From Sphingobium quisquiliarum P25 (lineage in GTDB: Bacteria > Pseudomonadota > Alphaproteobacteria > Sphingomonadales > Sphingomonadaceae): DNA of 61,292 nucleotides. The stretch covers positions 1 to 61,292 of the forward strand of contig NZ_ATHO01000131.1 in NCBI RefSeq assembly GCF_000445065.1, given 5' to 3'. The position numbers and the translations under genes were made by a program. This document shows, in pieces, positions 47,663 to 57,017 of the stretch. The notes under the pieces are model-generated. The model ran no database searches. It was not told the origin of the DNA and saw only the letters and a list, made by a program, of their open reading frames with translations. The first letter of the stretch is position 1. Every line of letters begins with the position of its first letter.

Positions 47663-48266
47663 AGAGGTGCTTTTGCCAGAAGTGCATCAGATGTTCGCTT
47701 TCGTCCGCCTGACCGACTTCCTTCCAGGACATGGCTGTGCTGAAATCGGGCGTCTGGCGGTATCCACGGCCTTCCCAGAAAGGCTGGAGGTCACGCGCCG
47801 CTGGCGGCCGGGCGGGGTGGCTGCTGTCCCGTTGAACAGCGCAGAAGACCGCCAGTGATGCGCCTGCTTCACGGGCGGCGGCTTCCCGTTCGTCGAAGAA
47901 GCGGTGGCCGATGCCCTGTCCCCTGAACTGGGGCAGCAGGACGGATTCGCCGAAATAGCTGATCGCGCCAAGGTCCCGCCCGGCGCGCAGAAAGGGCTGC
48001 CTGATCGCGTCCGCCTGACCCGCCATCGGGGAGGCGGTGGCCATCCCGACCGGGATGTCCCCCACCCTGGCGACGATCAGGACCGCCGCCTCGTCCGCCA
48101 GAAATTCGGCAAGATAGTCCGCCTCATAATCCATGCTGCCGTCATAGAGATAGGGCCAGCTGCGGAACACGGTCATGCGCAAGGTCGCCAGCGCGCGCAG
48201 CGACATATCGTCCTTGCCGATCCGCTCCACCGTGACCTGGGCAGAGGGACGTGCAGCAGCCATCAT
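47661..48266 (-). CDS. GNAT-family N-acetyltransferase
   Basis: About 201 aa. The GNAT acetyl-CoA motif is LLPQFRGQGIGHRFFDERE (Arg/Gln-x2-Gly-x-Gly/Ala), preceded by FGESV and VLIVARVGDIPVGMATASP. The start at 48266 overlaps the stop of the NTF2-like gene (ATGA). It is last of a run of five genes on this strand (adhC to GNAT). The acceptor is unknown; linkage to formaldehyde genes suggests housekeeping or damage protection. Confidence 0.82.
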   Translation of the reverse strand: MMAAARPSAQVTVERIGKDDMSLRALATLRMTVFRSWPYLYDGSMDYEADYLAEFLADEAAVLIVARVGDIPVGMATASPMAGQADAIRQPFLRAGRDLGAISYFGESVLLPQFRGQGIGHRFFDEREAAAREAGASLAVFCAVQRDSSHPARPPAARDLQPFWEGRGYRQTPDFSTAMSWKEVGQADESEHLMHFWQKHL

Positions 48267-48667
48267 CCGGCGCTGACCTGCGCCAGCCAATCGGCCAGAT
48301 TATAATGGTTGCTGACGCGTGCGATCCGGCCGCCGCGAAGCTCGAAAAAGGCTCCGACGCGCAGGGCATAGCGTTGATCGCGGGCGGGCGGCAGATCACC
48401 ATCGGTCTGAAGGTAGACGCCTTCCAGCTGGAACTCCGCCGCTGCCCGGCCGCCTTCTGCATCGCTCAGGAAAACCGGATCGATCACCCGTTCCTTGTAG
48501 CAGCGGTTCATATGGTCCAGAAATTCCGCGAAGGCCGCCTTGCCGTGCCGGACAGCGCCTTGCGAAGGTTCGTGGACCACGTCATCGGTCAGCAGTTCCA
48601 GCATGGCGGCGCTGTCGCCCCGGTTGAACGCGCCATAATAGGCGGCCAAAATCTGTTCCGCGCTCAT
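48263..48667 (-). CDS. NTF2/SnoaL-like (ketosteroid-isomerase-fold) protein
   Basis: 134 aa. EQILAAYYGAFNRGDSAAML, DDVVHEPSQGAVRHGKAAF and FFELRGGRIARVSNHYNLADW are typical of the cone-shaped NTF2-like fold. It lies immediately after fghA (adjacent stop/start) and overlaps the acetyltransferase gene by 4 bases. Its function is unknown; similar small proteins are often next to glutathione-dependent formaldehyde genes. Confidence 0.8.
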   Translation of the reverse strand: MSAEQILAAYYGAFNRGDSAAMLELLTDDVVHEPSQGAVRHGKAAFAEFLDHMNRCYKERVIDPVFLSDAEGGRAAAEFQLEGVYLQTDGDLPPARDQRYALRVGAFFELRGGRIARVSNHYNLADWLAQVSAG

Positions 48668-49522
48668 TCAGCGTGTCCCGGCGCCCAGCCGCCCGGCATG
48701 CCAGCGCAGATGATCGGCCATGAAGGTGGAAATGAAATAATAGCTGTGGTCATAGCCCTCCCGCATGTTGAGCGTCAGGGGGATGGCGGCGGCTTCGCAG
48801 GCCGCTTTCAACAGTTCGGGCCGCAATTGCTGTTCCAGAAACTGGTCGGCCGTGCCCTGATCCACCAGCAGGCCGGGAACGCGCGCCCCATCCTCGATCA
48901 GCGCGACGGCGTCATGCCTGCGCCATGCGGAACGGTCATCGCCCAGATAGCCCGCCAGCGCCTTTTCCCCCCAGGGCACCTGGCCCGGCGCGACGATGGG
49001 AGAGAAAGCGGACACGGCCTTGAACCGGTCCGGGTGCCGCAGCGCGATGGTCAGCGCGCCATGCCCGCCCATGGAATGCCCCATGATCGACTGGCGGCTC
49101 ATATCCGCGGGGAAGTTCCCGGCGATCAGGGCGGGCAGTTCCTCCGTCACATAGGACCACATGCGGTAATGCCGGTCGAACGGCGGCTGCGTCGCATCGA
49201 CATAGAAGCCCGCGCCCAGGCCGAAATCATAGGCGGCCGCTGCGTCATCGGGAACGCCTTCGCCGCGCGGCGAGGTGTCGGGCGCGACGAATATCAGGCC
49301 CAGTTCAGCGCAGGCGCGCCTGAACTCGCCCTTTTCCGTCACATTGGCATGGGTGCAGGTCAGCCCCGACAGATACCAGACAACCGGCAGCTTCGCCCCG
49401 TCGGCATGGAGCGGGACATAGACCGAAAATGTCATGTCCGTGCCGGTGGCGGCAGAGGCATGTTTATAGACGCCCTGAACGCCGCCGAAAGCCAGATTGG
49501 CGCTGACCTGCTCCATGCTCAT
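48668..49522 (-). CDS. fghA: S-formylglutathione hydrolase
   Basis: 284 aa esterase-D family. The nucleophile is Ser150 in GHSMGGHGALTIALRHPDRF; WYLSGLTCTHANVTEKGEFR, APDTSPRGEGVPDD and GYDHSYYFISTFMADHLRWHA (catalytic His) are diagnostic. It hydrolyses S-formylglutathione to formate and glutathione, the second step of formaldehyde oxidation. An ATG two codons later is a possible alternative start. It is in one operon with adhC; 3 bases separate it from the VOC gene. Confidence 0.95.
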   Translation of the reverse strand: MSMEQVSANLAFGGVQGVYKHASAATGTDMTFSVYVPLHADGAKLPVVWYLSGLTCTHANVTEKGEFRRACAELGLIFVAPDTSPRGEGVPDDAAAAYDFGLGAGFYVDATQPPFDRHYRMWSYVTEELPALIAGNFPADMSRQSIMGHSMGGHGALTIALRHPDRFKAVSAFSPIVAPGQVPWGEKALAGYLGDDRSAWRRHDAVALIEDGARVPGLLVDQGTADQFLEQQLRPELLKAACEAAAIPLTLNMREGYDHSYYFISTFMADHLRWHAGRLGAGTR

Positions 49523-49525
49523 CCG

Positions 49526-49927
49526 TCAGTTGCCGTCCGTGAACGTATAGGCGCAGATCTTGTTGCCCGCCGGATCGCGCAGATAGGCCGCATAAGCGCC
49601 GGGCAGGTGGCTGCGGGCGCCGGGCGCGCCCTCGTCGGTGCCGCCATTGGCCACTCCCGCGGCATGGAACTTGTCGACGTCAGCCGTCGTGGCGGCCGCA
49701 AAGCCGATGGTCACCCCGTTGGACGAGGGCGCTTCGCCATTGCCGGGCCGCGCGATGATGAAGGCAGGCTTGTCGCGGCCGTACAATATCCAGCCATTGC
49801 CGAACGGTCCGAGATTCTTGACGCCCAGCGCGCCCAGAGCGGCGTCGTAGAAGGCCGCGGACGCATCGACATCCGCCGCGCCAATGAACACATGGCTGAA
49901 CACGCCATCACCGGAAATCACCGCCAT
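49526..49927 (-). CDS. Small VOC-family (glyoxalase-like) protein
   Basis: 133 aa, single-chain VOC fold: VFSHVFIGAADVDASAAFYD, LGPFGNGWILYGRDKPAF and the ending AYLRDPAGNKICAYTF. The start follows aaggagaaccgat. It lies between adhC and fghA. It may handle a glutathione adduct or methylglyoxal-like compound; not proven. Confidence 0.8.
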   Translation of the reverse strand: MAVISGDGVFSHVFIGAADVDASAAFYDAALGALGVKNLGPFGNGWILYGRDKPAFIIARPGNGEAPSSNGVTIGFAAATTADVDKFHAAGVANGGTDEGAPGARSHLPGAYAAYLRDPAGNKICAYTFTDGN

Positions 49928-50024
49928 ATCGGTTCTCCTTGTTGGAAATGATGCAATTTTTTAAAATCGATCAAGGAGGGATGGGCGCGCCCGCAGCTTC
50001 ATCCGCTGACGAGCGCAGCGCCCG

Positions 50025-51137
50025 TCAGAACACCACCACGGACCGGATGCTTTCCCCTGCATGCATCAGGTCGAAACCCTTGTTGATCTCTTCCAGGCTC
50101 AGCACATGGGTGATCATCGGGTCGATCTGGATCTTTCCGTTCATGTACCAGTCGACGATCTTGGGCACGTCGGTGCGGCCCTTCGCGCCGCCAAAGGCCG
50201 ACCCCTGCCAGACCCGGCCGGTGACGAGCTGGAACGGGCGGGTGGAGATTTCCTTGCCCGCTTCCGCCACGCCGATGACCGTGGAAACCCCCCAGCCGCG
50301 ATGGCAGGCTTCCAGCGCCTGACGCATGACTTCGGTATTGCCGGTGCAATCGAACGTATAGTCCGCGCCGCCATCGGTCAGCGCGACCAGATCGGCGACG
50401 ACCTCCGCCGTGGACTTGCCCTTGGGATTGTAGAAATGGGTCATGCCGAAGCGCTTGCCCCATTCCGCCTTGCTGTCGTTGAGGTCCACGCCGACGATCA
50501 TGTCCGCGCCCACCATTCGCGCGCCCTGAATGACGTTGAGGCCGATGCCGCCCAGACCGAAGACGATGACATTGCTGCCCGGCGTCACCTTCGCGGTCTT
50601 GACCACGGCGCCCACGCCCGTGGTCACGCCGCAACCGACATAGCAGCTCTTGTCGAACGGCGCGTCCTCACGGATCTTCGCCACCGCGATTTCCGGCAGC
50701 ACGGTGAAGTTGGAGAAGGTCGAGCAGCCCATATAGTGGAAGATGGTCTGCCCCTTGTAGCTGAACCGGCTCGTGCCGTCAGGCATAAGCCCCTTGCCCT
50801 GGGTCGCGCGGATCGCGGTGCACAGGTTCGTCTTCCCCGAAAGGCAGCTTTTGCACTGGCGGCATTCCGGCGTGTAGAGCGGGATCACATGGTCGCCCGG
50901 CTTTACCGACGTGACGCCCGGCCCCACTTCGCGCACGATGCCCGCGCCTTCATGACCCAGGATCGACGGGAAAATCCCCTCGCTGTCGAAACCGTCCAGC
51001 GTATAGGCGTCGGTATGGCAGATGCCGGTCGCCATGATTTCGACCAGGACCTCGCCCGCCTTGGGCCCTTCCAGATCGACCTCGACAATTTCCAGCGGCT
51101 TTTTGGCTTCAAAGGCGACGGCGGCGCGCGTCTTCAT
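50025..51137 (-). CDS. adhC: S-(hydroxymethyl)glutathione dehydrogenase (class III alcohol dehydrogenase)
   Basis: 370 aa zinc alcohol dehydrogenase. Catalytic zinc ligands Cys40 and His62 (GHEGAG) plus the later Cys in YVGCGVTTG, and structural zinc Cys92, 95, 98 and 106 ([15 protein letters not shown]), are all present. [20 protein letters not shown] binds NAD. It oxidises the glutathione adduct of formaldehyde to S-formylglutathione. It is first of the adhC-VOC-fghA-NTF2-GNAT run and divergent from a LysR gene. Formaldehyde would come from the Rieske and P450 demethylations nearby. Confidence 0.96.
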   Translation of the reverse strand: MKTRAAVAFEAKKPLEIVEVDLEGPKAGEVLVEIMATGICHTDAYTLDGFDSEGIFPSILGHEGAGIVREVGPGVTSVKPGDHVIPLYTPECRQCKSCLSGKTNLCTAIRATQGKGLMPDGTSRFSYKGQTIFHYMGCSTFSNFTVLPEIAVAKIREDAPFDKSCYVGCGVTTGVGAVVKTAKVTPGSNVIVFGLGGIGLNVIQGARMVGADMIVGVDLNDSKAEWGKRFGMTHFYNPKGKSTAEVVADLVALTDGGADYTFDCTGNTEVMRQALEACHRGWGVSTVIGVAEAGKEISTRPFQLVTGRVWQGSAFGGAKGRTDVPKIVDWYMNGKIQIDPMITHVLSLEEINKGFDLMHAGESIRSVVVF

Positions 51138-51370
51138 TTGGGCAATTTCCTCGTATTATAATCACTATCATGTTGCACCGGAGCGCAAGACAATCCGTCG
51201 CATGCGCCCGCCGCATTCGCGAACGCCTCCAACAGCTTTTGCAGGCAAATCCAGATCGCTCCGAACACCGTGCCTCTCCTCTCATTTTTTCTGCCTTTTT
51301 CTATAAGGCCGCCCCGCATCTGTGATAATAGGCTAATTTCGCAAATCATTGTGTCAGCATTGGGATAATC

Positions 51371-52270
51371 ATGTCGAAGTGGGAAGGATTTGACGAATTC
51401 ATCGCGGTGGCGACCACCGGTTCCTTCACCAAGGGCGCTCAGGCCATCGGCATGTCTCCCACCCATGTCAGCCGGGCGATCCTGGCGCTGGAGCGGCGCG
51501 TGCAGGCACAGCTGTTCCATCGCACCACCCGCATCGTCCAGCTGACGGACACGGGCCGCGTCTTTTATGAGCGGTGCCAGCGGATTTCGCAGGAGACCGA
51601 TGAGGTCATCGCCCAGATCGGCGAGCAGGGCGAGCCGCAGGGCGAATTGCGCCTGACCTGCTCCACATCGATGGGGGAACGGTTCGTCGCCCCCATCATC
51701 CGCCGGTTCGCCACGCAGCATCCCAAGCTGAACGTCATGATCGATCTGACCAACCGGGTGGTCGACCTTATATCCGAAGGCTATGACCTGGCGATCAGGA
51801 CGGGTCAGCCGTCCGATCCCCGGCTGATCGCCAAGCCCGTCGCCGCGCGCACGCTCTACACCTGCGCCGCGCCCGGCTATCTCAGCCGCGCCGGGACGCC
51901 CGCCACGGTCGAAGACCTTTCCCATCATGAATGCATCGCCGGGACGAGCGGCACATGGCATTTCAATGTCGCAGGTCAGGAGGTCACGCATCACCCCAAG
52001 GGCAGGTTCCGCTGCAACAGCGGCCATGCCGTCATGGAAGCCTGCCTTTCCGGCATGGGGATTTGCCAGTTGCCCGACTTCTACGTCCTTCCCTATCTGG
52101 ATCAGGGCCTCGTCACCCTGATCCTGCGGGACTGCCAGCCTGAGGATGAGGCGATCTGGGCCGTCTATCCCCAGCGCCGCCACCTGCTGCCCAAGATCCA
52201 GCAAGCCGTCGACTGCCTGGAACGGGAGCTGGGGGCGGCGATGAGTTCGTCAAGCCGCAATCCTTTCTAA
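51371..52270 (+). CDS. LysR-type regulator divergent from adhC
   Basis: 299 aa, CrgA/AaeR-like LysR subgroup. HTH: FDEFIAVATTGSFTKGAQAI and SPTHVSRAILALERRV; effector domain LRLTCSTSMGERFVAPIIRRF and SGHAVMEACLSGMGICQLPDF. It is divergent from adhC across 233 bases, so it probably controls the formaldehyde operon. The ATG at 51371 precedes SKWEGFDEF; the ribosome site is weak. Confidence 0.9.
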   Translation: MSKWEGFDEFIAVATTGSFTKGAQAIGMSPTHVSRAILALERRVQAQLFHRTTRIVQLTDTGRVFYERCQRISQETDEVIAQIGEQGEPQGELRLTCSTSMGERFVAPIIRRFATQHPKLNVMIDLTNRVVDLISEGYDLAIRTGQPSDPRLIAKPVAARTLYTCAAPGYLSRAGTPATVEDLSHHECIAGTSGTWHFNVAGQEVTHHPKGRFRCNSGHAVMEACLSGMGICQLPDFYVLPYLDQGLVTLILRDCQPEDEAIWAVYPQRRHLLPKIQQAVDCLERELGAAMSSSSRNPF

Positions 52271-52304
52271 GAAAGGCGAAAGGCCTGCGCGCGCGGGCGC
52301 GGCT

Positions 52305-53180
52305 TCACTCCACCCCGGCCTGCTTTTCCACGTAAAGCTGCATCGCGGAGAAATCAGCGCCCGGCAAGGCATCGCGCGCCGCCGCCCACTGGCCGGAGGT
52401 CAGCGCCACGAACGGCAGGTTCGCCTGCCGGTCCTCGCTCATGCGCGCGGCGATTCCGGCATCCTTCGCCATCAGGCTCATGGCGAAGCCGAAGCTGAAT
52501 GTGCGGGGGATGACATGGGCCGGGAACAGGCCTTCGGAACTGGCGCTGCGCCCGCTGGAACGATTGATCACATCCAGCATCGTTTCGGGCGACAGGCCGA
52601 AGCTTTCCGCCAGCACCAGCCCTTCGGACGTCGCGGCGATGGCGGCGGCGGCGACGAAATTGTTGATCGCCTTCGCCGCATGTCCCGCGCCCGTGCCGCC
52701 GACCAGCCGCGCATTGCCCATGGCGTCCAGCACGGGCTTGACCTTGTCGAAGGCGGCAGGGTCCGCTGTACCCGCCATGATGTTCAACCGGCCATCCCGC
52801 GCACCCGCGACGCCGCCGGACACCGGCGCGTCGATCAGGATGACGCCCTTTTCCGCAAGCCGCTGCGCCGTGATGATCGTGTCGGTCGGCGCGGAGCTGC
52901 TCATCTCGATCACGATCGCGCCCGGCTTCAACTGCTGCGCCAGGCCCTGATCGCCGAACAGGACAGCCTGAACGATGCCGCCATCGGGCAACATGGTGAT
53001 GATCACGTCACGGTCGCCGCCAAGCCCTGCCAGCTGGTCGACCACCGTTCCACCAACTGCGGCGAACTTCGCCCGTCCCGCTTCCGAACTGTCATATCCA
53101 GCAACGTCGAAGCCGTTCGCGATCAGCCGGAGGGCCATTTCATGGCCCATATTGCCAAGCCCGATAAAAGCGATCCGCAT
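52305..53180 (-). CDS. 3-hydroxyisobutyrate dehydrogenase-family enzyme
   Basis: 291 aa beta-hydroxyacid dehydrogenase. NAD(P) site IAFIGLGNMGHEMALRLIAN, substrate-binding DAPVSGGVAGARDG, catalytic Lys in GAGHAAKAINNFVAAA. It may oxidise 3-hydroxyisobutyrate (MmsB) or a related acid such as tartronate semialdehyde or hydroxymalonate. The ATG at 53180 is preferred; a GTG at 53189 overlaps the upstream stop codon. Note that the mmsA operon at 9001 has its own Fe-dependent alcohol dehydrogenase, so this enzyme may serve another acid. Confidence 0.9.
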   Translation of the reverse strand: MRIAFIGLGNMGHEMALRLIANGFDVAGYDSSEAGRAKFAAVGGTVVDQLAGLGGDRDVIITMLPDGGIVQAVLFGDQGLAQQLKPGAIVIEMSSSAPTDTIITAQRLAEKGVILIDAPVSGGVAGARDGRLNIMAGTADPAAFDKVKPVLDAMGNARLVGGTGAGHAAKAINNFVAAAAIAATSEGLVLAESFGLSPETMLDVINRSSGRSASSEGLFPAHVIPRTFSFGFAMSLMAKDAGIAARMSEDRQANLPFVALTSGQWAAARDALPGADFSAMQLYVEKQAGVE

Positions 53181-53185
53181 GCCGG

Positions 53186-53584
53186 TCACGCCGTCTTTGC
53201 CGCGTCGGCGGCGTCGAGCTTCCTGAGGGCCTCATCCGCCGATTTGAAGGCGGCGACGGCATAGGGCACGCCGCCATAGCCCATGGCCTGGAGAAGAACC
53301 TCGCGGATTTCATCGCGGGTCACGCCGTTGGCGATCGCACCGGGGACGTGAAGCTGCAACTCTTCGCTGCGGTTGAGCACCGTCAGCATCGCCACCGTGA
53401 TCAGGCTGCGATCACGGCGGGACAGTCCCGGACGCGTCCAGATTTCACCGAACAATTGTTCGGCCATCATGACGAAGAATGGCTTTGAGAACTCGCTGGC
53501 GTTCTTCATCGCATTGTCCGCGAAGCCCGGCGGGAACATCGCCCGCTGTACTTCAAGAGCCGCATCCAGCCGCGAATCCGCCAT
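53186..53584 (-). CDS. Carboxymuconolactone decarboxylase-like protein
   Basis: 132 aa, PcaC/AhpD superfamily: SKPFFVMMAEQLFGEIWTRP, LSRRDRSLITVAMLTVLNR, and ELQLHVPGAIANGVTRDEI then GGVPYA. The His of LQLHVPGA is in the PcaC-type active-site position, and there is no AhpD-type Cys-x2-Cys. The ATG at 53584 (MADSRLDAALEVQR) follows aaggaatgg. It lies directly upstream of the HIBADH-family gene with near overlap. A gamma-carboxymuconolactone role is not supported because no beta-ketoadipate genes are here. Confidence 0.85.
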   Translation of the reverse strand: MADSRLDAALEVQRAMFPPGFADNAMKNASEFSKPFFVMMAEQLFGEIWTRPGLSRRDRSLITVAMLTVLNRSEELQLHVPGAIANGVTRDEIREVLLQAMGYGGVPYAVAAFKSADEALRKLDAADAAKTA

Positions 53585-53787
53585 TATTCCATTCCTTTCC
53601 ACAGGCATTGCAGGCGGTTCCGGCATTGCACGGCCCGCCGCCGTCCAGCGCTTTCTTGATCAGGACCGGGCGGGATACAAATCGCGGATCGAGATGGAGA
53701 TAATCGCTCGTTACGATTCGCTCGAACCCGGATGCGCCGGTAACAGCGTTTGAGAAAAATGGCCCTCAATCATGGGGAGGTGGTCGA

Positions 53788-55212
53788 ATGCGCAGTCAAC
53801 TTTGGCATTATATAGGCGGCGCACGCACGCCCGGCACCGGCGGACAGGTTCATCAGGTGATCAACCCCGCCACCGAAGCGCCCGTCGCCGAAATCCTCCT
53901 CGGCTCGGCGGCGGATGTGGACCAGGCGGTCGCGGCGGCCAGGACCGCCTTTGCATCCTTCTCGACGACATCGCTCGCCAGCAGGATCGCCCTGCTTGAG
54001 CGGATCATCGAGGAATATCAGAAGCGCGCCGATGCGCTCGCGCTTGTCACGAGCGAGGAGATGGGCGCGCCGATCGGCTTCGCCCGCGCGGCGCAGGTGC
54101 CGATTGGCCTGGGGCATTTCATATCCACCCTCGCGGTGCTCAGGGATTTCCGGGAGGAAGAAAAGGGCGACGGATATTCCATCCGCTATGAGCCGATCGG
54201 CGTCGTCGGGATGATCACGCCCTGGAACTGGCCGCTCAACCAGATTTGCGCCAAGGTCGCGCCCGCGCTGGCGGCTGGAAACACGATCGTGCTGAAACCG
54301 TCCGAGGAAGCCCCCTCTTCCGGCCTTATCCTGGCCGAAATTCTGGAGGCGGCGGGCGCGCCCCCCGGCGTGTTCAACGTGGTGAACGGCACGGGGGCGG
54401 TCGTCGGGGCCGCGCTTTCGGAACATCCCGATGTGGACATGATCAGCTTCACCGGCTCCACCCGCGCCGGTATCGCGGTCGCGCAGGCGGCGGCGCGGAC
54501 GGTCAAGCGCGTCCATCAGGAACTTGGCGGGAAAGCGCCCAATCTGGTGCTGGAGGGCACGGACCTTGCCACCTTCCTTCCCCCGGCGGTCGAAGGCGTG
54601 ATCGTCAACTCGGGCCAAAGCTGCATCGCGCCGACCCGCCTTTTGGTGCATGAGAGCCAGGTCGAGGAAGCGACGTCACTGGTCAAGGGGATGATGGAAG
54701 CCACGGCCGTGGGCGACCCGGCCGAAATGGGCATGCATATCGGCCCGGTGGTGAACCTTGCCCAGTTCGAGAAGATACAGGCGCTGATCCAGTCCGCCAT
54801 CGACGAGGGCGCAACGCTGGTCGCGGGCGGCACGGGGCGGCCGGAAGGCCATGACACCGGCTATTATGTCCGGCCGACATTGCTGGCGGACGTGACCCCC
54901 GGCATGCGGATATTCCGCGAGGAAGTGTTCGGCCCCGTGGCGACGATCACGGCCTATTCCGATATCGACGAAGCGATCAGGCTGGCGAACGACACGGAAT
55001 ATGGGCTGTCCGCCACCGTTACTGGCGAGCCCGCCGCCGCCGCCGGTATTGCCCGCCGGATCAGGGCTGGCATCGTCACCATCAATGGCTGGGCGCCCCC
55101 GCAAGGCACGCCCTTTGGCGGATACAAGCAATCAGGCAACGGCCGGGAAGGCGGCCGCCACGGCCTGATCGACTTCATGGAGGTCAAGACGATCGCGGGC
55201 GTTCCCGCCTGA
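53788..55212 (+). CDS. NAD(P)-dependent aldehyde dehydrogenase
   Basis: 474 aa. Active-site segments: TPWNWPLNQICAKVAPALAA, HQELGGKAPNLVLEG (general-base Glu) and NSGQSCIAPTRLL (Cys). The C-terminus GTPFGGYKQSGNGREGGRHG is typical of broad-specificity aldehyde dehydrogenases. The ATG at 53788 follows ggggaggtgg. An acyl-CoA dehydrogenase gene follows 89 bases later. Probably oxidises an aliphatic or aromatic aldehyde; substrate not readable. Confidence 0.93.
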   Translation: MRSQLWHYIGGARTPGTGGQVHQVINPATEAPVAEILLGSAADVDQAVAAARTAFASFSTTSLASRIALLERIIEEYQKRADALALVTSEEMGAPIGFARAAQVPIGLGHFISTLAVLRDFREEEKGDGYSIRYEPIGVVGMITPWNWPLNQICAKVAPALAAGNTIVLKPSEEAPSSGLILAEILEAAGAPPGVFNVVNGTGAVVGAALSEHPDVDMISFTGSTRAGIAVAQAAARTVKRVHQELGGKAPNLVLEGTDLATFLPPAVEGVIVNSGQSCIAPTRLLVHESQVEEATSLVKGMMEATAVGDPAEMGMHIGPVVNLAQFEKIQALIQSAIDEGATLVAGGTGRPEGHDTGYYVRPTLLADVTPGMRIFREEVFGPVATITAYSDIDEAIRLANDTEYGLSATVTGEPAAAAGIARRIRAGIVTINGWAPPQGTPFGGYKQSGNGREGGRHGLIDFMEVKTIAGVPA

Positions 55213-55301
55213 TCTGAAAGGCTCCAACGCCAACATCGCGACTGAAGGGCGGCCTTCTGCCTTAGGCCCGCCCGTCCCTTATTCTTGCCGGAAACAGCGT
55301 C

Positions 55302-57017
55302 ATGTCCTTTGCCACCAACGCCGCCGCCCTCCTCTTCCACATGGAAGCATCGCCGCTCGCGGCGCGCCTCCGCGCGGTCGATCCCGATCTGTTCGATACG
55401 GATACGGCAGCGATGGTCCTGCACGAGGCCGCCCGTTTCTTCGAGGATCGATGGGCGGCGCAGGACAGCAGCTTCGATCGGGAAGGATGCCGGGTCAAAG
55501 ATGGGCGGGTCAGGATCAGCGCTGTCGAACGGCAGGCATGGGCGGACTTTACCGCCGCAGGCTGGCTCACGCTCAATCTTTCGGCCGATCATGGCGGGCA
55601 GGGCCTGCCCCTGCTGGTCCAGACCGCCTTTGAGGAATTGTCCAATCGCGCATCGCCCAGCCTCAGCATGCTGGCGGCGCCGACGCGGACGGGCGCATTC
55701 CTCCTGTCCACCCATGCGCCCGAAGATGTGCAGAAGGAATGGCTTCCGAAGCTGGCGAGCGGCGAATGGAACACCACCATATGCATGTCGGAACCCGATG
55801 CCGGATCGGATGTGGGCCGTGTGCGCACCCGCGCGGCGCTGGACGGCGAGACGTGGCGCGTCACTGGCGAGAAATGCTGGATATCCTTCGGCGATCATGA
55901 CCTGTCGGAACGGATCGGCCATCTGCTGCTCGCACGGACGGAGGATGCGCCGGGCGTTCGGGGCCTCAGCCTCTTCCTCGTCCCCGATCGTCTGGCCGAT
56001 GGCAGCCGGAACCAGGTCTTTACCCGGCGGATCGAGGAGAAGCTGGGCCTGCATGGCTCGCCCACCTGCGCGCTGGGGTTCGAGGGCAGCGAAGCGACGT
56101 TGATCGGGCAGCGCGGCCGGGGATTGCAGCAGCTTTTCGACATGGTCCTGCGCATGCGCCTTTCGGTCAATCCGCAAGGATGCGGCGTCGGGGCCAAGGT
56201 GGTGGACATCGCGATCGCCTATGCCGCCGAGCGCAAGCAGGGCGGACCCGCCGACCAGCCGCCCGTGCCGATCGCCAGCCATGCCGATGTGCAGCGCCAG
56301 CTTCTTTCCATGGCGGGGCGGCTGGAGGCCATTCGCGGCGTGGGACTGGCGGCGGCGGCCAGCCTGGACCTTGCCGAACGGTCGCCGGACGCCGATGAGC
56401 GGACGCGCATGCTGGCGCTGGCGCAATGGCTGCTGCCCCTTGCCAAGGACATGGCGGCGCGCACCGGATTCGATCTTGCCAGCGACGCGGTTCAGGTGCT
56501 GGGCGGCGCGGGGTATACGCGCGAATGGCCGGTGGAGCAGGCCCTGCGCGACGCGCGCGTCTTTTCCGTGTTCGAAGGCACGACGGGCATGCAGGCGATC
56601 GACATCCTTCATCGCCGGTTGTGGCGCGAACGGGGTGAAGGACTGGACGTCTTCATGGCCCTTGCGGCGGACACATTGACCAAGGCGCGCAAAGAGGATG
56701 CGGCGCTTCTCTCGCCAGTGCTCGACCGCCTGAAGCAGACCGCCGCGCAGCTGACCGGCTGGCAGGACGCTCCTCAAGAAGCGGATGCGGGAGCGACCCA
56801 TTTCCTTGAACTGGCTTCGCTGGCGGCGGCGGGATGGACCGCGCTTTTCCTGCTGACGAAGACTGCGGAAGGCCCTGAGGCGCGGGCGGTGCAGGCGGGC
56901 GCGCGCTATTTCCTCACGGAACTGGATGCGCGCTCCCGTCAGGCCGCCGCGCTTGCGCTGCTGGGGGCGGAGCGGCTGGCGCTCTTTTCCGATCTGGCGG
57001 CGTCAGGGGCGGGCTGA
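55302..57017 (+). CDS. Acyl-CoA dehydrogenase (DmdC/large family type)
   Basis: 571 aa, the long acyl-CoA dehydrogenase form with an extra C-terminal helical domain, like 3-methylmercaptopropionyl-CoA dehydrogenases (about 590 aa). TICMSEPDAGSDVGRVRTRA and GEKCWISFG bind FAD, VQVLGGAGYTREWPVEQALR and VFEGTTGMQAIDIL mark the C-terminal end of the catalytic domain. It introduces a double bond in an acyl-CoA, passing electrons to ETF. No CoA ligase is adjacent. Its end overlaps the AraC gene's end by 15 bases. Confidence 0.93.
   Translation: MSFATNAAALLFHMEASPLAARLRAVDPDLFDTDTAAMVLHEAARFFEDRWAAQDSSFDREGCRVKDGRVRISAVERQAWADFTAAGWLTLNLSADHGGQGLPLLVQTAFEELSNRASPSLSMLAAPTRTGAFLLSTHAPEDVQKEWLPKLASGEWNTTICMSEPDAGSDVGRVRTRAALDGETWRVTGEKCWISFGDHDLSERIGHLLLARTEDAPGVRGLSLFLVPDRLADGSRNQVFTRRIEEKLGLHGSPTCALGFEGSEATLIGQRGRGLQQLFDMVLRMRLSVNPQGCGVGAKVVDIAIAYAAERKQGGPADQPPVPIASHADVQRQLLSMAGRLEAIRGVGLAAAASLDLAERSPDADERTRMLALAQWLLPLAKDMAARTGFDLASDAVQVLGGAGYTREWPVEQALRDARVFSVFEGTTGMQAIDILHRRLWRERGEGLDVFMALAADTLTKARKEDAALLSPVLDRLKQTAAQLTGWQDAPQEADAGATHFLELASLAAAGWTALFLLTKTAEGPEARAVQAGARYFLTELDARSRQAAALALLGAERLALFSDLAASGAG

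Noticed and set aside
48251..49951. 566-codon plus-strand frame opposite fghA and neighbours
   Set aside because: It crosses four well-supported minus-strand genes and has no recognisable motif.
51155..51160. TATAAT-like -10 box on the minus strand before adhC
   Set aside because: It would place the transcript start on top of the ribosome site, and no -35 box at 16-18 bases was found.
53186..53584. pcaC (beta-ketoadipate pathway) identity
   Set aside because: No other pca gene is present and the neighbour is a hydroxyacid dehydrogenase; only the superfamily can be claimed.
54954..56801. 615-codon minus-strand frame opposite the acyl-CoA dehydrogenase
   Set aside because: Rich in His/Arg/Gly without domains, and it spans two real genes on the other strand.
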